DNA of 64,000 bases, taken from NCBI GenBank assembly GCA_036346225.1, contig JARFIW010001490.1, positions 310,001 to 374,000 of the forward strand, in the 5' to 3' direction. The DNA comes from Platerodrilus igneus (taxonomy: Eukaryota > Arthropoda > Insecta > Coleoptera > Lycidae). The first letter of the stretch is position 1. Every line of letters begins with the position of its first letter. Below are positions 45,383-55,745 of the stretch, in pieces. A program made the position numbers and the translations under genes. Under the pieces are notes generated by a model, which was given only the letters and a program-made list of their open reading frames with translations, searched no databases and was not told the DNA's origin.

Positions 45383-46769
45383 TGTTATCGTTAGGATGGG
45401 CGACGTCTGAAAACATGTACGGGCTTGGCTTGATTATTTGTTTAATAAATATAAGCAAAAATAATTATAAGTTTCATAAATACATAAAAATAAAAGTGAA
45501 ATACTTAAAATTGAATAATTTTAACAGTTTGAAGCAATTCGTAAGTCTTCGGTAACCTTCGAATTTCTTTGGAAGGCTTCGTGGTTGCTTGTGGAACCAA
45601 AATAAAATTAAACACTTATTAGATAAATGTATATACAGTTTGAAGACGGCGAAAAAAGTTTCGGTAGTCTTCGGAATTTGCTTGTGAGGCTGAATAGGAA
45701 CTTGAATAACGGTACTTAGAAAATATTTACAGTTTGAAGAGGTTTAGACGTTTTGGTGATTTTAAGAACTTTTCGGAAGGTTTCGTGTTTTACTTGTGGG
45801 ACAAAATTAAGTTATAAAAAATCATGATATGAAATCAAAAACTACTAATTGACAATATATACTAGTAGAAAGGGTTCAGAAGTCTTCGGTCGTCTTCGGA
45901 ACTCTTCGGAATGCTTCGGAATTTATTTGGCGCAGAATGAACTTGAACAGCGATGGTTAGAAAATATTTACAGTTTTAAGAGGCCCAGACGTCTTCGGTG
46001 GTTTTCGGAACTTTTCGGAATGTTTCGTGTTATTGTTGGGAGGCAACGTGAGGGTATGAAGAATTATGGTGTGGTCGAATGTTCAGCTTGGACGGATTCG
46101 GATGTCTTCGGTGATCTTCGGAAGGCTCCGTGGTAGTGGTGGCTTAGGCCTCGTCGAGTGCGTCGCCGTGGAACTCTACGGCGGTGTCATCTCGGTGGTA
46201 GAGTTGACAGTAATTACAATAACGATTTGTCGATGAGGTATGGAACGGAGCTTAACGTCAATACGTAGTTTGTTAACTATTGATGGATGAATTATAGTGA
46301 CGTGCCCTTGGTACGACGGCGGACAGCATCACCGTCGGAGAATACGCAGGCTATAGAGAGCACTGCGCGCTGAAGTGTAGCAGGCTATGGAGAGCGCTGT
46401 TCCCTGAAGGTTTTGCAGGCTATGGGTAGCACTGCAAAAGGATTCCTTAGGCTATGGTGAGCACTAGCGAATGTCTTTCAAAGAATTTGCAATTATATTT
46501 GTACACTTGCATTTTCTATGATTCGTGTATTGAAAAACGTTAATGATGTTTTAAACCAATGGAATTGTGTATTTCGATTTTCAAGTGTAAAAGAATCTCC
46601 AAATTGAGTTTGACTAATGAGCGTGCTGATTTTGGGTACTACAAAAAATGAGTTGGAAATTCTCGCGATTATTAGTTTGTTCTGTTTTCAGCTCGTGTAC
46701 TTTGATATAGTCAACTGCGATTCTTTAGTCCGTTCTGTGTTCAGCTCGGGCACGGTGATATACTCAACA
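45383..46769 (-). repeat. 5' LTR of the Osvaldo-like element (intact)
   Basis: 1387 bp, minus strand start TGTTGAGTATATCACCG and end ACGATAACA. It contains diverged units of about 100 bp around the motif GTCTTCGG...TTCGGAA (about 45530-46140), and a 34-bp array at 46346-46465. Such internal repetition may carry promoter or enhancer sites; that is inference. Confidence 0.85.
46346..46465. repeat. 34-bp tandem array in the LTR, about four units
   Basis: Units start with CAGGCTATGGAGAGCRCTG and have lengths 34, 35 and 34, then a partial fourth. The other LTR has fewer units. Confidence 0.85.
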
Positions 46770-46880
46770 CCGACTAACGGCAGTGGTGCGGAATGTGTCC
46801 ATATAGAAATAACTAAAGAAAATAGAACAAAAGGTTTAGAAAATGTAACTAGGTACAATGTCAAGCTAAGCTACCAATAA
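46770..46880 (+). CDS. Candidate host terminal exon, right piece
   Basis: It continues the frame of 39684-39753 across the CCGA duplication: TNGSGAECVHIEITKENRT, then LENVTRYNVKLSYQ and TAA. AATAAA at about 46955 is a plausible poly(A) signal for this terminal exon. Part of a longer apparent frame starting at 46617 is just LTR sequence. Family not recognised. Confidence 0.32.
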   Translation, partial: PTNGSGAECVHIEITKENRTKGLENVTRYNVKLSYQ

Positions 46881-46984
46881 CACATTCCTGGGAACTTTTA
46901 TTACATTAAAACCTGCGTGTTCAATGAAGTTCCTGTACAATCAATTAATATACTCAATAAAAAATATGGAAACAAATTTACGCC

Positions 46985-48050
46985 GTTATCTAACTGTACT
47001 TGTAATACCATCTTATATTATTCTTTCTGTTAACAGTTAGATATAAAATTTTTAAAGTGTTTCGTGCAGTTCCTGCATCTAAATATTTTTTAAGAATTTC
47101 GACTGCTTTCTCAACCCTAAGCGGTTGCAAATTCATCACCCTGTGGGATTTTATTAAAATATTTAGTTGCAATTTTAAAATGATTTAATTTATTCTATTT
47201 GGTTTAGGAAATATTACAATGAGTTGTATACGTGTTGTCTGCAAGGTTATTTCGGATTCGCTTATCGTTATACCGTATCTAATATAAATTATTAAGCGGT
47301 GTGCTGCATTTTCTATAATTATATACGGTTGCCTTGTGTGGTGTGCGTTGTTGTGTGGGTCCCAGAGATCCATGCAATTTAGCAGTCGATGCTCTGGAGT
47401 CCCCTACTTACCGCTGTGCACGTGTCTGTGTCAGTTAATTGAAATCAGTGCTTGTATGTTGGATATGGTTAATGTCCAGTTACAAGGTTTATTAAGCTCT
47501 AGAGTAAGTAAAGGATGAAATGTATAAGTCCCCGGCTGGGTTGGAAGTTTTGTCTTCGGTCTGCGTGCTATGTCTGGAATTAGTATGTGAGTACGTCGCT
47601 GGTTTGTCCCATCTGTTTTGCCATTGGACAATAATGGCTTTTTATAGGTTATGCCGTGTAAATGATGGCGCTTCCGTACCTACCTCCAACTTGGCGTATT
47701 GCTCCTTCCGTAGGATGTATGTAGCAGTCCGTTGTTTTACTATTAGATCTAGTGGCATTATTCTCACTGCTACGACCAGTGCCGCTTTCGAGGTTGTGCG
47801 GCAGGCTCCTGTCAGCTGCAGCATGAATCTCCTTTGCGCCGAGTTCACGCGTTGTGAAAGCTTCACATGATTCATCCTGGGATGCCACGAGCTTGCTCTG
47901 TGAGTTATTACGGATGCCATCACGCTGTTCATGTAGAGTTTGACACAGTTGAGCGCGATTTTGTACTCGCGTTCGACTAGACTGGCGATGCCTTGCATTA
48001 AGCTTTTTGCCTTTGCGTACGTCTTTTATAGGCGATCTTCAAAGTTCTAT
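46985..48050 (-). pseudogene. R1-clade LINE ORF2, RT thumb to C-terminus
   Basis: Minus strand: SLVEREYKIALNCVKLYMNS, RRFMLQLTGACRTTSKAAL, IMPLDLIVKQRTATYIL, typical of the region after RT in R1/TRAS-type ORF2. After frame changes come LAQWQNRWD-like sequence, GTPEHRLLNCMDLWDP (the C-terminal Cys-His region) and RVEKAVEILKKYL near 47100. The same region of the LINE at 55.5-60.6 kb aligns with it. RT core and endonuclease are absent. Confidence 0.75.
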
Positions 48051-48289
48051 TTCTCGTTCAGGATCACCCAAGGTACTTAGTTTGGGGCGATCTTTTAACC
48101 CTCTCGTGTCGTAAGGTTATTTGGGGGTTCCTCGAGAGCTTCCTCTTCCTCATCATGTATGTGGTTTGCTACCGTCCGACTTGTGTCACTGTTCTTTATA
48201 ATAGGCGGCATCGCTTTTCTTGCATCGCTCCTTCAACTCTACAATACACTCCTACCGCCTTTTAATTGTTCGCAAGTTCTCATTGTGGA

Positions 48290-49735
48290 AGGTTATATTG
48301 TTTTGACCGCTGTCGCATCCCCTTCTTGGATTGAAACATTTTTGGAAAGTTATTAATCTTTTTAATTTATCATTCGCATTGTCGCTTGGACTGTCCGCTT
48401 TATCCATAACAAACAAAATCCGTTGGCAAAATACACTGGACGTTTGTCCTGTCTCGAGCCGATTAAATATTCTCTCACAAACTCGCTTTTGTATTGAGTT
48501 GGACGCCATACAGTCTGGATCTGTAGTAAAAAGGAGAACTCTTCGTAAATTGTCTCCCGTCTATTAGAGAGGGAATATATCTGGTTGGCGGTTGCCTATC
48601 TCACGCACCTTTATCCTCCAACAGGAAACATTCCACTCTTTCACCTAGTAAAAGTTGCTTTACGGATTTGTGTATCAACTTTGTTTATTTGAGATATTTC
48701 CACTCTGGTGTTTAAATGGCTGATTTTATCGTTCGTAATGTTTTAGGATTCTTTCAAGTAAACAGTACATTCGTCGAGATTTGAGTCAGTGCGTGACTTG
48801 TTGGAAGACTAATCCTACCACATCGCCGTCTCCTATAGACCGCTTTCTTCAATGCTGAGCCAATCAAGCCAAGTCCTTTTGAGTTCGGACATTGATGTTG
48901 CTGGCCTCTTCTCTACTACCATGTTGCGAGTACGGGGGTTAAAGTATTGAAAGCATATTTATGTTTCTTTATATGCATGGCTACCAAGGCACTTCATCTT
49001 GAGTTAGTTTCTGATCTGTCAACCGACGTTTTTCTAGTTACTATACGTCTATTTTTGCCAGGCGTGCTCACAGTGATTATGTTTACAGTAATTGCGTGAC
49101 AAATTTTAGGGGGTGCCTATAGACAGTTAATTTTTCCCGCAAGATCAACTGCCTTGAAAGAACATATTTCTTGGCACTTTATACCTCCGTCAGCGCCTCA
49201 TTTTGGTGGTTTGTAGGAGGTGTGTGTGAAGTCGGTTAAAACCTTGTTTCTTCGTAACAAGTTCTGACCCACGAGGAACTAGCATCTGTCTTTGTACAGA
49301 TTGAGGCTATCTTAATCTCGCATTCTCTCACACGCGTAAGCAGTGAACTCAACGACTTGAGTTGCCTAACACCAGGTCACTTTCTAGCTTTGTCCCCTGT
49401 ATTCGCTTTTTCCGCACCAACCCCTTCTGACCTTCCGTCCAACCGCCTGTCTCGTTTGCAATTGTTCCAGAGAATTCATCAAAATTTCGTCTCGGTGGTG
49501 TTAGGAGTATTTATGCACGCTTCAACAGCTGTCCAAGTGGCATAAATCGTCTTCGCAGGTTCAGGCGGAAACCTTAGCGCTAGTTAAAGTCGATAACGTC
49601 CCACCCTTTCGATGGTCCTGTGAACGTGTTGTTATAGTCCATCCAGGAGCCGATTGGATCGTTAGCGTTGTCACTCTCAAAACTGCACAACACGAGCTGA
49701 AGCGCTCCGTCGTTTACTTTTGTTGGAGATTTTCC
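48290..49735 (+). pseudogene. BEL/Pao integrase relic
   Basis: Scattered frames give QCVTCWKTNPTTSPSP (zinc-binding Cys pair), FICMATKALHLELVSDLSTD (core), PSAPHFGG at about 49190, LSCLTPGHFLALSPVF, NRLSRLQLFQRI and PPFRW...VIVHPGADWIVSV, in the order of BEL integrase and its C-terminal domain. Compare 18690-20180. Many stops and shifts. The part before 48750 is only weakly similar. Confidence 0.7.
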
Positions 49736-50014
49736 TTTATCTTTTTTCGCTAATTTTTTCTTGGTTTTGTTGACGTAAATATTTACTGAATTTGCTTATA
49801 TTAATTAATTTTTTCCATCCCGTTCCACTCTTTGTATTTATTTTTTTTTCAGAAATGCCTTGCATGTTGGTGGGCGATATGTTCCGTTTGAAATTACAGT
49901 TAAAATTAGCTTTAATGATCACATTAGATGCAGCTTGTAGGTCAACTTCTCTCCGTCGTGTATATGGTTTTTACCGCGATTAACTTTTAATATTTTGTGT
50001 TGTGGTGTGCCGCG

Positions 50015-50608
50015 AGTTACATATTCCTCAAATTAATATATATGTATATTCAAATGCGATTATTATATTTTAAGAAATAGATGTTACATTGTATAATTGA
50101 AGGACACATTATAAAAAGTTAATAAAAGTTCAGAATCAGACATGAGAACGGAAGCAACTACTTTGTATTCCAGACGTATTATAATACTGCAGGTGCAGGT
50201 CACAAAAGATTATAAGAAAGCAATTGTTACAATTAAAATTACTATGAAGTAATATAATGTATTTCATCAAAAAATAGCAGACATGAGATCTGCACTTCCC
50301 ACAAAACGATGCGAAGACAAGGATAACATAAATGCCCTGAAGAGCCCAGTCAGTCTCGAACTTTATGATTTTAACATTGTTGGTAGTTCACGCTACTCAC
50401 CATAATTTTTAATTATTAATTATTGATTTATTAACTTGAAGTATTTTGGTCAATTTTAATTACTTAATGTTTAGTGAATATAAACGTCTACGTTGTTGTA
50501 ACAGAATAAGTTATTTTTTGTAATTAACCAATTCAAAATAAAACTTATACAAGAGTTTTTGGCGACAAACTTTTTAAAAAGTAGCTTCCAAAGACCCAAA
50601 ACGTATTT
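50015..50608 (+). repeat. Solo LTR of the errantivirus-like Gypsy family
   Basis: 594 bp from AGTTACATATTCC to AAAACGTATTT, aligned with the LTRs at 6300, 12198 and 35701. CGCG at 50011-50014 and 50609-50612 is a perfect 4-bp target duplication. No internal sequence remains, so it formed by LTR-LTR recombination. It sits just after the BEL relic. Confidence 0.88.
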
Positions 50609-50961
50609 CGCGACAGTTGTAAAAAGCCCGGTGTGATCGTAGCTATGGTGCTACAAAAATATTAACGTTTGAGTTCCGTCAAAGGTTGACAGGTCCTCGT
50701 CCTGTCGCCTTATTGCTTAAATTTGAAGTATTACTGATAAGTGAAAGTATTGAAGTTTGTATATTTTTAAAAAATTTGCATTTTGCATTGACTTTGTGGA
50801 ACTCAACCCTCGCACTACAAGCTAATTGGAGTGGTATTTACTGTTACGTCTTCTTTCAGGTAACGCGTCCGTTTACAGCGTAAAAGATAGGGAGGCCCTA
50901 CGACGTGCTATTTGTCAGTTGTCGAGGATTGGCAGCGACACATGACACAAAAAGCTATGTT

Positions 50962-51985
50962 TATTAACATTTCGACTTTAGTATAAATAAGTTTTTTTTA
51001 TCATTTATAAGCTGCTAGTCATTTGTGCTGTAATAATATGCTCATTAAATCCAGCGCGGAGATAATAATTTCCGGAGTTCAGAGCTTTTGCAGTGGGTGT
51101 CAGCAAAATCGATGTTGCGAAATTCTATCGACTCTTTGTTTAAAAAGCAACACCCTCGTGCTCAGCAAATCATTGAAAAGGTCCTGGAATTACAGATTAT
51201 TATGAATGTATGAAAAATTAGTGCTGTAAATATACATGAGTTCGGCCATTCTCCAAATATATTCTAAAAGCAATACATAGGAACTTACCGATCCAACGCT
51301 GCTTGGTTACTAAACTTCAACGTGCGCAAGATGTTCTTGGATTAATGTTGTTTGGCTGCTCCATCTTGTATAATATTTTTCGCTTGTCAAATCCCGGATA
51401 ATAACTTTCTAAAGTGACAATTTTTCCAATTCAACAACTAAGGTTACTCGAAAGTAAAAAAAACTTCTTTGCATATAAACGAACCGCACTGTTATCTCCA
51501 TTGTCGAACTAAAATCCTCTTAACCAAAATAAATGGACAAACTGATTGATGCTGGAACCCAAATTTCTCATTTATTTTAATTACTATTAGTAATTTCATT
51601 AAAAGTTTTGAACACGCTACACGCAACGAAAATCAATTATGCACAAAGAATTAAGGTGCTTTTGAGTTCATTCTACCACGTTGGCGTTGTACATTTTCTA
51701 TGCCGTCAAAGCGTTTCTATTGAAAGCAGCATAATATCAAATCAGCGGGTGGCGTACAACAATTGTAGTGAATAATATTTCAAATTCCATACATAACAGT
51801 AAATTAATATTGAATATAAACAGGTTGTTCTGAATTTCTTTCAAGCGACACCAACGCACTCTAATGAACTCAAAAATTACGAAACAGCATTTAAATACAG
51901 ACCAGTATAATCAGTACAGAAGCATTGGGAACATTCTTTAATATTGTGTATATTCGAAGTTAAGATTAATTAGTTTCTTACAAGA
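50962..51985 (+). repeat. Dispersed noncoding repeat, right copy
   Basis: Matches 36618-37395. About 250 bp (51001-51255) are present here and absent there. It ends about 85 bp before the piggyBac element. Confidence 0.78.
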
Positions 51986-52066
51986 TTAACACTTATGGTT
52001 GGGGTTGATTGTATAATTAAAGTAACCCGTGGGTTCTATAATATCCCCAAATGGAACCAGTAAACT

Positions 52067-52070
52067 TTAA
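52067..52070. other. TTAA target duplication, left
   Basis: TTAA abuts the terminal CCCTACATAACG; the matching TTAA is at 54487-54490. Confidence 0.85.
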
Positions 52071-52245
52071 CCCTACATAACGCAATTTTTTTAATAGCCA
52101 TAAGAAAAATATTTTTGACTGTAAAATTATGCTTACATAAAGGAAAAAATAATTAAAAAAATCTTGATTAGCTATTATATATTTATTTTTCAAAATGTTT
52201 ACTTGTAGCATATATCATACATAATGCTTCTCTTAAGCGATCTTC

Positions 52246-53727
52246 CTAAGAAGTATGAAATTTTACAAAACAATTATTATTTTTGTTTAGGCAAAAATGT
52301 AGACCGCATTTCTGACATTTTATATAAGAAAATGATTTACATGAAGGGTACTTGCATCTCTGGCGAGTTTCTTCGTATATTGGCCAATGACTTGCCCCAT
52401 CAAGCCTTACGTCTTTTGGTGGAACATAAGAGGTCGTTGCAGAACGTGCCTTTTTCAGCTGCAATTTTTTTTCAGTTTCAGAGGGCCTGCCCCTTTTTGA
52501 ATAATTGTCGACGCCTACTTTGCATAAACAACAAGCTATATCTGCTCGAAAATCAGCAAGTCTTATGTTGGTAGTTTCACCACGCTGTTTTTCTACTCGT
52601 TTGTAGAGTAACCAAGCATTCACTATCATTTGGTCAAGGAGGTGATAAAATAAACGTATGTACCACTTTTTGGAACGAATTTTTATATTGTACCTGCCAA
52701 TAAGGCTATCCATAAGATCGACGCCTCCCATGTGGCGATTATACTCAGTTATTACATTCGGGCACTCTATCTCAATCCGTTTTTTTTGCTTTCTGTCAAA
52801 TCTTTCTAAAGTTGCCTTTGGAAGTGTTCCGGTATATGTAGACAGTAGGCAAACAGTTTTATTATCTTTCCAGCCAATACATGAGATATCGACACCATCA
52901 TAGTTGCAAACATATTCATGAGATGTGCCTTTTGCCATTTTCTTGAATTCGTTTTCTGTTGGCAGCTTGCAGTTTGGAATTCTGGACCTTCTTACTGTAC
53001 CCAAAGAAAATATTCCTTTTTTTGCTAGACATGATACCAAAGGAAGGCTGGTGTAATAGTTATCAAAATACAGCACATAATTTTGATTTATGGGAACAAT
53101 TCTACATAATCGTTGAACTAAATTTCCGATAGCTCCCAGATCCTCCTCAGTGTTAGGCACAAATTCATGGTTGCCTTTTCCAACATATACCTCAAAGTGA
53201 TAAGCAAAGCCAGATATACCAGCTAGAATAAATAATTTGATGCCCCACTTATGCGGCTTAGCAGGCATATATTGCTTCAGAGAATGCCTGCCCTTACTGG
53301 CACACATCTGCTCGTCGAGCGATAACTGTTTTTCAAGTGAAATAGATTGATATTTTGACAAAAAGCTGTCAATAATAGGTCTAATTTTGAATAATTTGTC
53401 GTAGTTGGGATTATCTTTTGGGACCATTTTACTATTGTCATTGAAATGTAAGAACTGGCGTATTTTGTCAAACCTCTTTTCACTTAATGCTTGTTTTATT
53501 TGAGTAAAACCTAAATTGGTACTCCAATAGGACCGGATCTTCGGCATATGTACGATAGACATATAAATACATATGCCTAAATATTTACGAAGATCTTGTT
53601 TGGTAATATTGGCCGGCTTATTTGGATTTATTTGTAATGAATATAAGTTTGATTCATCAACTATCTTTTGCAGAATGTCTTCAGAAACAAAATATGTGAA
53701 AAATGAATACGGAGTACTTAGATTCAT
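52246..53727 (-). CDS. piggyBac transposase (DDE), 493-codon open frame
   Basis: Cut-and-paste transposase of the DDE_Tnp_1_7 family. Starting at Met 53727, the catalytic Asp residues are at D138 (LSLDEQM), D222 (YFDNYYTS) and D337 (RHMGGVDLMD). The C-terminal cysteine-rich zinc domain (residues about 458-486, CKYPSCK...CQKCGLHFC) is complete. The natural start lies upstream: the same frame continues to about 53885 but has a TAA at 53743-53745. Met 53727 is only the first Met after that stop, so a protein from it would lack the acidic N-terminus. The region is otherwise undamaged, so this copy is young or under recent selection. Confidence 0.9.
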   Translation of the reverse strand: MNLSTPYSFFTYFVSEDILQKIVDESNLYSLQINPNKPANITKQDLRKYLGICIYMSIVHMPKIRSYWSTNLGFTQIKQALSEKRFDKIRQFLHFNDNSKMVPKDNPNYDKLFKIRPIIDSFLSKYQSISLEKQLSLDEQMCASKGRHSLKQYMPAKPHKWGIKLFILAGISGFAYHFEVYVGKGNHEFVPNTEEDLGAIGNLVQRLCRIVPINQNYVLYFDNYYTSLPLVSCLAKKGIFSLGTVRRSRIPNCKLPTENEFKKMAKGTSHEYVCNYDGVDISCIGWKDNKTVCLLSTYTGTLPKATLERFDRKQKKRIEIECPNVITEYNRHMGGVDLMDSLIGRYNIKIRSKKWYIRLFYHLLDQMIVNAWLLYKRVEKQRGETTNIRLADFRADIACCLCKVGVDNYSKRGRPSETEKKLQLKKARSATTSYVPPKDVRLDGASHWPIYEETRQRCKYPSCKSFSYIKCQKCGLHFCLNKNNNCFVKFHTS

Positions 53728-54080
53728 AATTTGTGGAGATAATTATTCAATACCTTTGAAAGATTTCACATCATCATCTAGGATCAAATTCTTTTTCTTC
53801 CAGGTGACCGTTTTTTTTTTTCTTTTTGCATCCAAAACTTGCTTATTCGATGTTACTAGAGTCACGTTAGTTTCATGGTCTCCTGTCTGCTCGCCTATTA
53901 CATCCCGTCTTCAAACTCAATGGTGGCATTACGAATATCAACCTTGTCGATTTTACCTACATCGTCTTCCAAATCGGATTCATCGTCATCCAATCCATCC
54001 ACACTGCACACGCTATCATCAAATAAATGCTCAGCATTCCATTCTAATTCAGCCTCTGTGAGTGGTTTGTGTTTATTCAT
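53728..54080 (-). pseudogene. piggyBac transposase N-terminus (one stop, one frameshift)
   Basis: ATG at 54080 opens 60 codons of an acidic segment (FDDSVCSVDGLDDDESDLED) that is usual at the start of piggyBac transposases, ending in TAA next to 53898. The frame then changes, and a Lys-rich piece (DAKRKKKTVTWKKKN) leads to TAA at 53743-53745 and the main frame. Only these two lesions separate the pieces. Confidence 0.75.
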
Positions 54081-54654
54081 TATGACGGCAAGTGTGCGTT
54101 ACAAAATTCACTATGTATCAGCTTTGATACGCTCAAGTCGTAGCCGTATATCGACTGATATAGATAAAAATATTTTACTTAGATCGTAAAAACAAAACTA
54201 TACTTACATTTTTGCATAATATTTTCAACAATAAACAGTCAATTCTGCTGAAATTAGTGATTATTCCAAACACGTGGTAAAGTCTGCAAGACAAACAAAC
54301 ACTACCATCATTTCACGTCCTGTCGGCGGAGCATAAAATTGAGCGATTTTAGATCTAATGTAAATTGGAAATAGGTATGTATCAGAATTGCTACACAGCG
54401 TTACTAAACGAAAAATATTTAATACACAGTTGGAAACAAGTTAGTTTTTAGGTTGTATCAGATACGATACAATACGTTATGTAGGGTTAAGGAAGAATTT
54501 CCTTAAAATGATAGAACGCAATTATCTTACGACTATGCTAGGGGTCTATTTCTTGGGTAGAGCTTTATTTATTTATTTAATTGTTCCAACGTTTCAGTAG
54601 TCTGCTACCTGAAATTTAAGCAGACCTGGCTTCACCACAGAAAGTAACCGTCAT

Positions 54655-54869
54655 GTGTTATGTGTGTATGTGTGTGTGTGGGGGATGGTTGTGTGTATGT
54701 GTGTTGTGTGTGATGTTGGTCCGTGTTACGTTCCCCCTCTAGGACCAGGACCATCGGCAGCCGGATATCCCAGTCGTCAAGAAAGAACGCACAACGGACA
54801 TTGCCTTGTCAGTCCGGACCATCGGCAACTTGAAATCCAAATGTTGAAAAGGCAATGGAAGCGTGTGTT

Positions 54870-54915
<46 letters not shown>

Positions 54916-55430
54916 TGCGGGTGTGTGTGTGTGTGTGAGAGAAAGTGAAAGGGAGTTGTGTGTATGTGTGTTGTGTGTGATGTTGGTATCCGTGTTATGT
55001 TCCCCCTTTAGGACCAGGACCATCGGAAGCCGGATATCCCAATCGTCAAAGAGGAACGCTCGACGGATGTTGCCTTATCAGTCTGGACCATCGGCAGCCG
55101 GAAATCCAGATGTTGAAAAGGCAATGAAAGCGTGTGTTTAAGTGTGTGTGTGTGTGTGTTGTGTGTGTGTGTGTGTGTGGAGAGAGAGAGAGAGTTGTGT
55201 GTATGTGTGTTGTGTGAGATGTTGGTATCCGTGTTACGTTCTCCCTTTAGGACCAGGACCATTGGAAGCCGGATATCCCAATCGTCAAAGAGGAACGCTC
55301 GACGGATGTTGCCTTAGCAGTCTGGACCATCGGCAGCCGGAAATCCAGATGTTGAAAAGGCAATGTAAGTGTGTTAATGATGTTTTGTGTTTGCACAGTG
55401 CATAATAGGTGTTTTGTGTGTTTATGTGTG

Positions 55431-55496
<66 letters not shown>

Positions 55497-55497
55497 G
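54655..55497. repeat. Three-unit tandem array with (TG)n spacers
   Basis: A conserved block of about 120 bp beginning AGGACCAGGACCATCGG starts at 54741, 55010 and 55249 (periods 269 and 239). Blocks are separated by long (TG)n runs, with a further (TG)n at 55421-55495. Each block follows a pyrimidine-rich CCYYTYTAG and ends CAAT before GTAAGT, GAAAGC or GGAAGC, so it looks like a duplicated small exon. One frame stays open across all three blocks (e.g. GYPNRQRGTLDGCC). Confidence 0.85.
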
Positions 55498-55745
55498 TGT
55501 ATTTGAAATGTTAATTTGTGTTTATGTTTTCCCAGGTTACTAAAAGATTGGATTGAATTATAATTTTGTACATGTTTGAACTTATACTATTACATAAATA
55601 AAAATTAGGTTCTTTCAGAGGAAAGGATTTGTTTGCTATATTGTTTGCCTCAGGTATGTGTAAGTTCTTAAAATTTAGCGTTAGTGAAAATGAAAAGAAA
55701 CTCCCTATTCTACTACTTAAAATTAACTTATACTACAACTGTTGG

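Larger units (their letters stand above)
39754..46769 (-). mobile_element. Osvaldo-like Ty3/Gypsy provirus lacking RT and integrase
   Basis: Two long LTRs in direct orientation (minus strand: 5' LTR 46769-45383, 3' LTR 43303-39754 with a LINE fragment inside), ends TGTTGA...AACA, primer site just inside the 5' LTR and a polypurine tract just before the 3' LTR. CCGA at 39750-39753 and 46770-46773 is a 4-bp target duplication. The internal region is only 2.1 kb and encodes Gag and protease. LTR over 1.3 kb plus a tRNA-Lys1,2-type primer site recalls Osvaldo. The element either lost pol or belongs to a gag-only nonautonomous family. Confidence 0.85.
52071..54486 (-). mobile_element. piggyBac DNA transposon
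   Basis: 2416-bp element with 12-bp terminal inverted repeats CCCTACATAACG / CGTTATGTAGGG, flanked on both sides by TTAA, the hallmark of piggyBac insertion. It encodes a piggyBac transposase on the minus strand. Subterminal GTATC...GATAC hairpins occur at about 54116 and 54456. Confidence 0.93.

Noticed and set aside
46617..46880. Single 87-codon frame on the plus strand
   Set aside because: Its first part is Osvaldo-like LTR sequence and only the part after 46769 is flanking DNA, so it is not one gene.
54655..55405. Cys/Val-rich and His/Thr-rich frames across the TG arrays
   Set aside because: Outside the conserved blocks they are translations of (TG)n.
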